The notes under the pieces are model-generated. The model searched no databases. It worked only from the letters and a program-made list of their open reading frames with translations, and was not told the origin of the DNA. From Dimorphilus gyrociliatus (lineage: Eukaryota > Annelida > Polychaeta > Dinophilidae), in NCBI GenBank assembly GCA_904063045.1, contig CAJFCJ010000024.1, positions 372,001 to 436,000 of the forward strand: DNA of 64,000 nucleotides, in the 5' to 3' direction. Positions 42,085-54,000 of this stretch are shown piece after piece (position 1 is the stretch's first letter; each line of letters opens with the position of its first letter). The position numbers were made by a program, and so were the translations under genes.

Positions 42085-45000
42085 TTACTTCTTGGTGCTA
42101 TTTCTGTAAAATACAATAGGAATTAGAGATGATAGTAATTTCCTTTTATTAAAATTATAATAAAAAAAAAGGATAGTATAGAATAGAAAGAAAAAGTGCC
42201 AACGTCCTTCGTTCAGCCTTATTAACCAATCGCCATTCGAATTTCCGGTTGAAAAGCCGACGAGGTTGATATCGCCAAGAAAATTTGGATCTTGATAAGA
42301 TGTTAAGATATTAATACCAAACTTTTCACCCCGTCCAAGTGTAATTGTCTCTCCTTCCCAAGTAAGCCAAAAGTCCTTAATATTTAAAAGGATAATCAAT
42401 TAATTAAAGGGAAAGATAATCGAAAACAAAATACATTAAACTGATTACAATCCAAAGCCTTGTCCAGTAACTTTCGTATAACTGTAAATCCTTTCCTCTT
42501 AACCAGAATTTCGGTATTATTATTAGCTCCAATTACAATAAGATAATCAACTGCTGTAACTTTATGACTTATCTTTATCTCAGCTTCTGAACAGGATCGC
42601 AGTCTAAAAGACACTTGGTCTCTATGTTCAACAGTCCTCCAGATTTTTGTGTAATCAACTTTTGGGTAAGTTCTGGTCGACGCCGCGAAAACTGTTTATA
42701 AAAATATTTTCATTAATTAAGTGCAGAAGAAGGAAATAGAACTCTTAAGTACATATTTATTTTCTTATACCTTGATCTTCGTAAATTCTCCATTTTTGCT
42801 GCTTAGCATTGGGATTGCCCTTAATGATACCAGTATATATATCAAAGCTGTTAAATTTCTGAGTGATCAAGGGCTCCCCGGTTCCTTCTGTTCCTGTGCC
42901 GAAGATAAATGTTCCATTAGTCCAACTAAGATAGAATTGTTTCATCCTATTGCAATGTAAGATATCTTTTGTATCTCGTTCAACATCTTGAAATTTGTTC
43001 GATTTCACAATGGTTTTGGTGTTGCCATTTGCGCCAATCTCGATTTCAATCATATCTGGAGTATTGTTTTCGTTTGCCGCTAATGAAATAATCGCGCTTT
43101 GACACGCCTGAACATTAAATTCCAAATAATATTTATCTCTTCTCAGAAAGAGAATTGTTCTATCTTGATTCCAGTCTCCATTATTACTGCCAATTGTAAA
43201 TACTATATCATCTCCTTTATCCTCTTCAATAAGCCAGTCACCATCTACACCACCACCGGGTACACCTCCTGTCGAAATTCCTACAGCAAATATCTGGGGT
43301 ACAAGGTCACGATAACCTTTGCCTTGAAGCATTGAAATAATTAATCTAATTAGTATAGTTATTAATTAATTAACATTGAAATATCAACCTTTCAAAAAGA
43401 CTTGTTCACCCACGATATCTCCTTTACCAACTTGAATCTCGTAATTAAACCAACTTACCCAAAATGGCCTATATTCATTTTCAGTTAATAGCCCTCTTTC
43501 GTTGCTAGAATCTAAATTTTTTCCACCTGGATATCTGACAGTTATGATTGATCTAGTTCCTCCCCAACCAGCTATTATGACTTTTACAGATGGTACTTCA
43601 GATGGTTTGAAGAAACTACTGGGAGCCAAGAAGAGGGAAGCATCTCTCTTTGCTTTAACGGAGAACTTAAAGTATTTGGTTACTTTATTATGCCTCCAAA
43701 AGTAGTCTAATGTATTTCTATCAGGTGTATGAATTTTGATTACTTCACCTATTCATAATTAACAAGGAGATTAGAAAAAACAAGGTAAATATAGTAGTTA
43801 TTTATTCTATATACCGCCGTGTTCTGTAAATCTCCATTCACCGCCACTATTGTTTCCGGTCGCTAGGCCGATCGAATTCACTTTATAATCAGGAGCGATG
43901 GGTACTTTTTTATTTCCAAAGAATGAGTTTGCTTTTGGTACAAGTCCATAGCCAGCGTCGAGAGTTTTTTCATCCCATGTTAACCAGAATGGCCTAAGTG
44001 AATTATTAGTATAATATTGCTGTAACTCTAGTAATAAACTTAACCCTTTACCTAGATTCTGTACAGGATAAAGCATCGGGAGTTTTTGCAGTTACAAGTT
44101 CCTCAGTTCTAGTAATATAACGTATGATAGTATTACCATCGTCGTTTCCAATAATTAACTCTAATCCCCGTTCTTGATCCACAAAACCCTATAATTTCGT
44201 ATGAAAAAGAGCATACATCAATTGAAAATCAATTAATTCTCTTAAAATAAAAAAATCCATTATCGCATTAATTTTTACTTACCAATCTAGTTGAAATATG
44301 AAGTGTAGCCCAACCGCAAGCCTTAACAAAGAATACTAGATAAGATTGACGGGGTGAATTTAACCATAGTGTTTTATACAGTTTGCCAATGTCGTTTGTG
44401 GGCGTTGCTGGAGTAAATGCATAATTGGTACTTTCCACATTATCAACCATGTACCATCTTCCAGAGCTAAATATACTTGTCGAAATGCCTAAATAGCGTA
44501 TGGGGGAAGGATTCGGATCTTGATAAGATAGGATTGTATTCACTTTTTGAACGCCCCCTTTACCGACTTCAATCTTTCCATCTAACCATCCAATCCAAAA
44601 TTCCCTTGATTCTCCTTCCTTAAGAATATTTGGTGTGTCTTTCTGATCTCTAAAATGTTCTGGTCCACCTCTACTAACCACACGAATAATGGACTTTTGA
44701 TTAAAGTCAGTTCCTAGAACAACCTATTAAAAAATAATTCAATAATGAACAATTAACGATAAAGATAAAGGAGTACTTCATAAATATTATTCTGCGAGTC
44801 ACCCTCATCTCTGGCCAAGATGATATGTGCATAGGCAGCCGCATCAACCCAGAAATTTATAAAATTTCTCGATTTAACAGATTTCCAAAGATATCTATAA
44901 GAATGTTCGAAAGGAGTTCGGCATAATATCATGTTACCTAATTATGATAAGGAGCTCTATTAATATTCATATATTTTTTATAAGAATTTTTTTTCACCAG

Positions 45001-45808
45001 AGTTCTCAGGTATTCTGAACGCGGCTTTATTGCCATATCGCGCAGAGAATCCGACGCCTACCACGTTATCGGCTATGTTCATGCTTGTGTTTAATTCGAT
45101 AATAACATTTCGGCCTAGTGAATTTCCGATTCCAATTGAAACTTTCCTAGGTAGCCATTGCAACCAGAACGACCTATATTTTCAATATATGTTTGCAATC
45201 AATTCAATGCATTATTTGCCGTTGGCGTTAAGATAATTGTTATACGTCAATCGAATCAGTTTTTTTCAATTCTATACCTTTCCTTTTTGTTTGAAAGTTT
45301 CTCTATTTTGTACGTTTTGTAGTTTTATACGATTAACTTCCTCGTCCTTTCCCTCTTTCTACCGCTATCCTTTGTTTACCTTCCCGCCCCCTGCCACCTT
45401 ATAAATCTCTCTTTTCTGTGACATTTAACCGTCACGGCTATTCAATACTAGAATGCCCATTTTACGTAATACAAACTATTTACCTATAGTCATTACAGTG
45501 CAGTAAATTCTCATAGGTAGCAATTTGGCCAGGAGAGAAACTATTGCTTATCGACACTCCGGTATTATCATTTACTCCTAGGCCTATTTCTATTGTATCA
45601 TCATCTACAGCCTGGAATGTAGATAATTAGTAATTATTTAGAATTCTAAATAAAAACATAAACCATTGAATCGCTGAGATAAACGTAGACAGAGGCGCAA
45701 CCTTGCACTCTAAAGTTCATGAAAGTTCTCCCAACAACATTATACCAAAAGGGATTTTCGCCAGCAACGAAAACTGTATAATCTCCTGCAAAATAAGTGA
45801 TAATTATC

Positions 45809-45843
<35 letters not shown>

Positions 45844-46108
45844 AGAACATTACGATTTTTCATATACTCTTATTAATTTTTTTTTCATATCGATTGATTA
45901 AACGTTTATCCCAAAAAAAAAGGGAAAAAAATGACATACCTGTTTGAAAGGTTCTTTGTTGCATGGGAAGAATATTTTGAGCAAATCCATTATTACAAAC
46001 TATTGTTATTATCATTATTAATAAACTATAAATGGATAAATATTGTATATTAATTTACTTACCCAACTGGAAAATTAGTAAGAGTGTTGAAATATTTAAA
46101 AATTTCAT
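42085..46108 (-). CDS. Secreted protein with six tandem PF12248-type (farnesoic acid O-methyltransferase-like) domains
   Basis: Exons: 46108-46063, 45999-45940, 45785-45664, 45611-45484, 45173-44998, 44937-44777, 44723-44283, 44188-44052, 43993-43815, 43748-43389, 43322-42771, 42691-42435 and 42375-42085; all phases fit and give about 969 aa. MKFLNISTLLLIFQLG is a signal peptide. Six repeats of about 150 aa each carry F.V.AC..A.I.L, an IEI.IG..NT strand, then [FY]W.[ST]W followed by a VG.G turn. The FW-type cores are SFWLQW, EFWIGW, PFWLTW, PFWVSW, QFYLSW and DFWLTW; each repeat closes with VG[FI]S[TA]...G.W. This pattern matches the domain named after arthropod farnesoic acid O-methyltransferase (PF12248). 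Nothing indicates methyltransferase activity; a binding or adhesive extracellular role is inference. The end is uncertain: read straight, it finishes with a hydrophobic stretch and KRK, like a membrane anchor. A GT-AG intron (from about 42205 to a TTTTACAG near 42109) would remove it. Confidence 0.82.
45808..45840. repeat. (GA)n microsatellite inside intron 2 of the PF12248 gene
   Basis: About 15 uninterrupted GA units. Confidence 0.95.
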
Positions 46109-48159
46109 AATTCATCAAGAATAATAATAAAAACAGTATCAAAATTAAGAGAAACTTTATTGGTTGTTGTTTACGATTGACTCTGATTGCAAGTCTGGTG
46201 CAGTTAGTAAATTTCTTCAAGATTTATGATTAGATAAGTGAAAACACCCATTATAAATGACTAAATATACAATGTATATATCCAGGTATAATAATCGCAT
46301 TTATTAAATATATAGAATTATAATATTGTATTTTACTCTTTTTAAACACTTAGTTATTGTCTTAATAATTCAAATGGAATTTTATACATAAAAACACTCA
46401 AACATATCAAAAAAGTTTGTCTATTATATCCTTTTCTACAGATGATTAGACAAGTTTCATTCGATTTAACAAGCATAAAAACTTAGATCATTCCCATTTA
46501 TAGATTCTATTAATAATAAATAGAGAATGAGTTCATAAAGAAGTTCTTTGCTTGTAAAGACAAACTTTTAATGTAAAATTTGATATATACATACAATTTC
46601 AAATATATACTGATTTATAGTCATTTTATGATAAAAATTTTGCTATAATCAATGTGTTGTTCCTTTAAAAAGTCAGAAAAAAACGACAGCTTTATCTGCT
46701 GAAACTCTTGAATAAAATTAAGAATGATTAATTGTTATTCTTGTTTTTTAAATAAAACAAGACATACTCCTTTATATACAGTATATAATCCGCCTACTTA
46801 TACCATATGTGTACTGTATATTATGATTATAAAACGGGAAAACAATGATACGGTATTTATTTACACCTTGTTCAATTTTTTATAAGTTCTTAATGCACTA
46901 CCTAAACAAACTGTTTTATAATCTGTAAGAGTTGTTTTTAAAAAATATCACGTGATCAAGCTTTTAATTGAAAGAAAAGGGGAAAATATAGAAAAGTATA
47001 TTGTTCGAGGATCAACTTTGTTTTCGTTTGTTTGATTTTTTTTTGTATTTATTGAAAAATTTCGTTAAAATTCAATTCGACATTTTGAATTGCTTATTTA
47101 GAAATTAAGGATTTAAAAAGGGATAAATTAGAAATTTGCTAACCTCTTTTACTCTCGTCCGAAATGTTAAAATGGTCTTGTTTTGCCGAAGAAGACGACT
47201 TAGCCTGTTCAAAAGAGAAAAAGTTGAGAAAAAAAAATCATTTGAAACTTACCACTTTAAAGAAAGAGTAGTTTTAATTATTGTATACCATTTTGTCAAA
47301 TACTCAAAAGATTTTGTAATAAAAGTGTCGGAGGTAAAAATAGAAATCGATGGAAAAACTATAACGGCTTACTCGACTTTGTGACAAACTTATTGCAATA
47401 GCGCCCTCTACGGTAGTGAAAAATCAATTTAAAATGACCGTTTAAGTAAAAATAGGCTTAACGGGTGGTTACCCACTTTTTCCTGTTATATTATGATTTA
47501 AATATTAATTTAAAGGATTAAAATAACTGTTTAACCCTCCTTTTTTTTAAGTTTGTATTTTTTTCAAGTGTTTGTTTAATATCGAATTAATTTGTTTATA
47601 TTTCATTTATACAGAGATATAGATATAGATTTTCTTCTATACCTTTTATTCACTTTCCTTTCATTTTACTTTTAAATCTAGTTATATGATATTAAATAAA
47701 TAATTAGGGCTTAAAAGCAGTATTTATAACTCTCCCCATTTTCCCAGGCTAATGAATAGATTTTAAGAATTATATTAAATATTAATTTAACCTTTTATCC
47801 CATGTTTTTCCTTCTAAGGGATCTCTTCACAACTATAATAATCTCTCCCTTCCCTCCCTCGTCCTTTTTTTTTTGTTAATTCCATCGGTATGGTATTTCT
47901 CATGCTAAATACGAGTTGAAACATTTAGACAGGCGTCTCTTTTTTTTCTCTTCTTAATTTATTATAAATTAAGTCAATTTATTAATCCATCGTATTTGAC
48001 GGCTTAGAACGTTGTTTTTAGGTGAACAGTGAGATTAACCACTACATCAAAGCATCATTTTATAACAAAACATAAACAAATTATTTAAATAATAGCATTT
48101 TCTTTTTTTAAATCAATGAATGTATTAAGTGAATTTTGCAGGAAAAGATAAGTTAAGTT
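46109..48159. other. Spacer PF12248 gene / opsin-like gene
   Basis: Two kilobases of AT-rich sequence. It holds short open frames without family resemblance (for example near 47136-47384), T/A runs and TATA palindromes near 46780-46810. I see no supported gene. Confidence 0.5.
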
Positions 48160-49785
48160 TTAGAGTGTATCTTCTACTTCTTTTTCCTCTTTATCTCCCT
48201 CTTGCGGTTTCTCAACGTTTCCCTGCTGAGAATCATTTATCTTTTCTACGACAGCGGCTAGAACTGGATCACTAGCAACTTTCTCTCTAGTTTTATTGCT
48301 TTGTCTGAAAACTTTTCTTAACCTTTGCTCTGTTCTAGACGAGTACATTCTTGCAATTTTCCGACCCAATCTTGTTCCTTCACTCTTTGGCACTGTCGCG
48401 TCAACTTGAGATTCGCATTTGTCGAGGTGAGGTTTATCGTTACTTTCAACTTTTGGCTTGGAAGTTACTTTAATCGTGGATTTGACTTGGGGATTTGGAG
48501 AAATATTAGATTGTGGCAAACTGCTTCCAATACTGGAGGCTTCGGTTCCCATGCTCATTACAGAATCTGTTCGAATTGGAGACAATGGGGTAGAAGACGA
48601 ATTAATCGTCACCCTCCTCTCAAGAGAATCCCGGAAAACAGTACAAATAATAGGATTATAAATGGTCCAAGAATTTGATAAAAGAAATACTCCTTGCTTT
48701 ATTATAATTCCGATATGACGCCTATTTGGGAATAAATAACATTATAATAAGTTTTCAAAGAAAACACTGCGAGTTATTGTATACGATAATTAAAGTTTGC
48801 GTTATATACATTTTATAAAGCAAATCGATAGGCTCGCATTTAATATAAATATATATATACGATTATATACTGTATTTTATATAAACAACGGAGTAGGCCT
48901 AAAGGAAGAGGAGTTTAATTGAATTCTCACTTGTCTTTTGAACCGACAAATTGGCCCAGAGAGAGTATCCAAAATGGAGTCCACGAGAGAATTATAAAAA
49001 TATAATTTAATAATCCAATTTTTGTTCTTCTCTCTTTTGTTGCTGAGAACGCAGCTTTTGCGTATAAATAGATAGTAGCCAAACATGGTAGAAGTATTGT
49101 TATAGAAAAGCTCGTGAATACATAACTTGTATTTGTAAAATCTTCACTTAAGTAATCTAATGAACAGTATAACTGGTGATTTTGTAAAATATACGTTCCC
49201 CAACCCAAAAACGGTAAGAGGTACCAGACAATTGACCAGAGCCATACAAAAAATAACAGGAAAGTAGATGTGCCAAGGTAAGCTCCTTCTTTCCATATAG
49301 AGGAGTAATCATCGTACGCAATTATTGATAGAGTAGTAATACCAGCCGTTAAAGATGAACTTGATAGAAACGCTTGAAACTTACATAAAAAACCTCTAAG
49401 AATTGAACGCTTATAAATTGAGCTTAAAGTTAAAGGTAGTCCGTTAACTAGAGCAAAAATTACTTGACTAGCAGTATATGAAAGGAACAGCAATTTCGAT
49501 GGCATCTTTAGATGATTTGATCTGGAAAATAGAATAAATGAACACTTCCTTTGCAATTATTTTTTGTACAAAAGAAAAAATGCATTCTCTATGGATACGT
49601 ATTCCATGTGCTCAGACGTTTCGACAAAAAAATGGGTAATACCTATAAAAATATTGGATGAAACAGGCGTTTCCCAGAAATCCGATAACATTTGTTGAAC
49701 CAGCACAAATACCAAAAATAAGATAAAAGATGTTCTTAAAAGAACCAAAATTTTCGTGAGCTTCCTTACTAGTACCATTCCACAT
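48160..49785 (-). CDS. Opsin-like G-protein-coupled receptor lacking the retinal lysine
   Basis: Exons 49785-49643, 49521-48931 and 48721-48160 encode 431 aa. An acceptor just before the ATG suggests an upstream exon. Seven hydrophobic segments are present. Opsin features: TM1 NVIGFLGNA, the conserved Cys of TM3 (FLCKF) and of loop 2 (LYCSLDY), PFLGWGTY before it, NTSY in TM5, SWTPF in TM6 and YNPII in TM7. Counting from NP, the residue at 7.43, where opsins carry the retinal Schiff-base Lys, is Asn (LLSNSWTIYNP). The DRY box reads YDDY, so the G-protein-contacting Arg is Asp. Positions of the two usual counterions (3.28 and 181) are both Gln. A long Ser/Lys-rich tail of about 150 aa follows TM7. 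Light detection through covalent retinal is therefore unlikely; ligand and coupling are unknown. Confidence 0.75.
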
Positions 49786-51050
49786 AGCTAAAAAAAGACA
49801 AATGTGCTAGTGACGCCCTGCTTTCACTGATTAACTAGGATTATCTACAATACGATTAATAATTGATCAATCTGTATTAAAACTGTCTAGTCAGTTTATA
49901 TATTCTTTATTCTTTTTCATATCATCATTTAAAGTACATGAAAAGAGCAATTTATAAAACCTTGAAGAGGGTCTCTTTCTTCTAAAATTATTTTACGCAT
50001 CCTTCGCAACCGTCACATTTGCTGAGGGAAATGAACAAAGTGATTGATTAAAAATTTATCTAAAAATATACCAATTTTCCCTACGTATTGTGCCTTTTAT
50101 ATCATTCTGACGGTGAAATAACCTAATACGGTTAGTTTTGAATCCGCCCTTCAATTTACCACTTTCCACAGAAGGTAAAATATAATGCGTTTTTCGCATT
50201 TAACTCCTCCCTAAAATCGATCACTTCCGCAAAATATTTACAAATAAAAATCTCTAAATGATCGGTTACTATAAAGATTTTTATTAGAGTACTTCTTTCT
50301 TTTTATATATAAAGAATTTTGCAGTATTTTTATAGTTTTTGCTGTATGAAGAAAGGAGGGAGGGGGAAGAATGTTAAAATTTATTATTATTGGTTTAGGG
50401 AGTGAAGGATTGAAGAAAAACTTTTAACCAATAGCAAGCTTATCTGATAAGAATTTCTCTAATCTGACATTTGAAATTTGTGTTCTCTTAATCCTCAGGA
50501 GTCAGTTTTCAAGATGCTAAAATTTCAGTTTTATTTCAATTCTTGTCAGTTAGCTTGGTTTTTTTTCTTCTTCAGATATCACCCTATAATGATGGAAATC
50601 TGAGCTATTCGAAAATAGATTAATGTAGTTACAAATATATATTAATTATTGTGTTATTTAGCGATTTACATTAGGTTTTGTATTTTTAATTATTTAATAC
50701 GCACACATTCAATTAAATTAGACTTAATCGTGACTTAAATATTTGGAATTTTTGTCTCTGCTTGCTCTTTTATTCTCGTTAATGACTCTCAAAAGGGGGG
50801 CGGATTTAGTAGGCCATTCCATCCTACCCCTATCAGATATTGGCCATGACACGCTAATGATTGGCTGGGCCATGCGGAAAATCCAACAAAGGTTTCCCGC
50901 CAAAACCCCTGCCCTTGACTTTTTATTATCCGGCTGCCCAAACCGGTGAACCGATCACAACTACGATCGGTAGCCGCCATCTTGCTTGTTTAGTGTTTTC
51001 TATAACGCGCGTTTTAGGGGTCCGAAAAAATCGCGTTTTCGCCAGGGAAA
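49786..51050. promoter_or_regulatory. Divergent spacer opsin-like / dishevelled, with a GC-rich dishevelled promoter
   Basis: The last 250 bp before the dishevelled ATG are GC-rich. They hold an inverted CCAAT (GATTGG, about 50859), an E2F-type TTTCCCGCC at 50893-50901 and a perfect 7-bp inverted repeat ACCGATC / GATCGGT (50950-50956, 50965-50971). A YY1-type GCCGCCATCTTGC follows at 50973-50985. The part from 49786 to 50700 is AT-rich and empty. Confidence 0.6.
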
Positions 51051-54000
51051 ATGGCGGATGAAACGAAGATAATTTACCATATAGATGATGAATCGACACC
51101 TTACTTGATAAAACTGCCAGTTGGAAGTGATCGGGTGACTTTGGGAGATTTTAAGAACGCTTTGAATCGGCCCAATTATAAATTCTTCTTCAAGTCGATG
51201 GACGATGATTTCGGGTTTGTTATTCAATATTTTTTATAGAAATTAAACAAGATTAGACTAGGGAGATCACTGATCATTCACAATTATCATTGAAAAAGTC
51301 TCTATGTTCTAGGAAAGTAGAAAGAAAGCCCTCTGTTTATAACTTGAGATTTTCTTTGTATGATTAGTCATTCCTGTTAAGCAAGTTAAAAGTTAATTCT
51401 TTTGGAAAGAATCTTCTGCATTTCCATTGTAAGATTGATGGAAACCATATCGTTAAAATTAAAATAATATGTATATGCCTAAAAGTAAATTTAATTATAT
51501 TAAAAACATTTGATAATACTATTTTTAATAGAAAATTTTGAAGAAAAGGAGAAAAGACTATTTAAAGTTTTAATTGGTTAAATCTGTGATCAGATGTAGT
51601 GAGATTTTTATTACCAGAAAATATATGGACTTTAATGGCATATTCCCGTCCAAATTTATTGCTAATCAATAGTATGATTAACAGCATCTTTTATTGTACG
51701 TTACAATATAGTGAACAAGTAAACGTTCTATAGAAATGTTCTTTTTTCTTTTTAAATGAAATAATCACAAATACTATACGTTAGAAGAATTTTTATATAA
51801 TTTCTAATTAAATATTATAAAATATATTTCTCAACAGAAGAAAATACCAGTAATTTTAGCATTCTATATAATAATTAATCCAATTTTAATTGGGCAGAGC
51901 AAGTAGTTTATTTTCATTATAATTAAACAATATATTAGAATAAATATTCACCTTAAAGGAAAAGGAATTATCGATAGAATACGAGAAGTTCTTGTTAACT
52001 GTTATTTTATTTAGTTATATATTTGTTGTAGGTAATAAGAATAATAAAAAGCATTTGATTTTTAGAATTTTCTACAATGTAATCAAATACAAGCATGGAA
52101 TAAAGACTATTCTTACTGTTTATTATAACTTATATAATTATATGGCTGGCTTTTTCCACCATTTAAATTACTATTTAACTTTATTTAATTGACGGTATAA
52201 GCTAAGCTAAAGAAATAGATATATATATTAGTGTTTATGTTTATATACATTGTTAAATATGGAGTACAGCTAAACACCTTTTTCTGATTAATGGATCTTT
52301 TCTTGCTCAATACAGAACTAGGTTTAGAAACGTGATGAAAAACTGTTTTCTATCGGATGATGTTAATTATCCTAGGCTAGGAGTAAAAATTTGTTTTTTA
52401 GTTTAAAGTAGGTTTACATTAGGAGAAATGTTTTCTGCGATAATTTATTCAAATATATTCACATGATACTAATTAAATTTTTTATCTTTTTTCTTATTAA
52501 AAAAAGGGTTGTTAAAGAAGAAATAACGGACGATGATCAGAAATTACCTTGTTTCAATGGAAGAGTTGTTTCCTGGGTAAGATAATTATGTAAATGAAAA
52601 CTTTTCAGTTTGTAAATTAAAACTGCTGGGAGTGTTTGTTAAAGAATACTATGGAAAGAATGTATCAATTATCATTTTTATAGTTTGCGTAACAATCTCT
52701 GCAATGAATTATATATTATTATTTTTAAGTGGCGATAACAATAAGTATTTGATCTGATAGTATAATCTAAATAAGTTCTTCAACAATAAGACATAGTGCT
52801 TAATAATTGGTTATTTTTAGTTAAAATTAACGATGTTTCAATACTTTTTAGCTCCTAGAAAAGTTTAGGACTTAAATCTGATTCTAATTAGAGTGTTAAG
52901 ATGATGTGTAATCATTAGGGATAAAAATAAATGTATGAATATGTTATGCTATATTCCTTTATTTTCTTTACACAGCTTGTGGCCGCAGAAAATAGTATAT
53001 CGGATAGTCAGTCTAATTGCACTGAATCAGCAGAGCTTCCAGGCGAAAGAGTAGCCGGCATTGGGGATAGCCGGCCCCCTTCCTTTCAGTAAGTTCTTAT
53101 CTATTTGGCCTAGCTTTTTTTTTTTGCTCACGTACGTTTGCATGCATATACGTTCGTATGCCAGTATGGAAGTATGAATAATCAAAAATATTTAAATTGG
53201 TAATGCCAGATGACATACGAAACAGCTTTCATATTAGATAGTTAATATTATTAAAATTGAAAGAGGTCAAGCCTCAGTAGCCGATAATGTCAATTGCTTT
53301 TTAATCAGTATCTTCCTATAGAGAGATTAAAGATTAGCAATATTTAGGGGATATATCCAATCGCTATCAGAAATCGACAAGTAAAACATTTTTGACTTAG
53401 GGCTTAAAAGCTCTTCATAGTGAAGCCGGAAATAGTAAATTATACACTATATTTTTCTCTCTAGCATGTATAAAAAAGAAAGATATGTTTTAGAATATTC
53501 TATTGAAAATGGAAAAAAAAACCTCCTTTTCGATTACCTGTAGCTAAAAGAGTGATAAAAGTATTATTTCTATAAAATTTACATATTATTCTATAAGTTC
53601 GCAAAGTGTAAAAGGCTTCACTGTTACATACGGAATATTTAGACTTTAAATAATTTAAGAGAAATCAAAAGATAATGATAATGCTTGTTCGAACTAAGTT
53701 GTTTGTCATTAATAAGATAGATGGCGCCCAATGAAAAAATCGACCAGGTCGTTGGCGTATAGACCAAATTTGATTCCAATACATATTAATGTAAATATTT
53801 CGTCCGAACGACGTGGCGCCGATCTATGCGCAAGTCAGTGTAAAAAGGCTTATTTTCCAGTCTATTTTAAATAGCAAACAGCAACGGTTAAAAATAGAGA
53901 ACTATGGTGGGAGGTGTAAAAGGAGAAGAGTGGTATTACTAAAAGTCGAATCATTAAGGGGTTGTTAAGATGGGCAAACAGTTGCAAAATATTTCTTCCG

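Noticed and set aside
47136-47384. 82-codon frame upstream of the PF12248 gene
   Set aside because: Low-complexity basic peptide, no family match, no splice context.
48325-48678. 117-codon frame on the + strand
   Set aside because: Antisense shadow of the opsin-like gene's last exon; no resemblance to a family.
50743-51061. Open frames over the dishevelled upstream region
   Set aside because: They cover GC-rich promoter motifs on both strands and show no recognisable domain.
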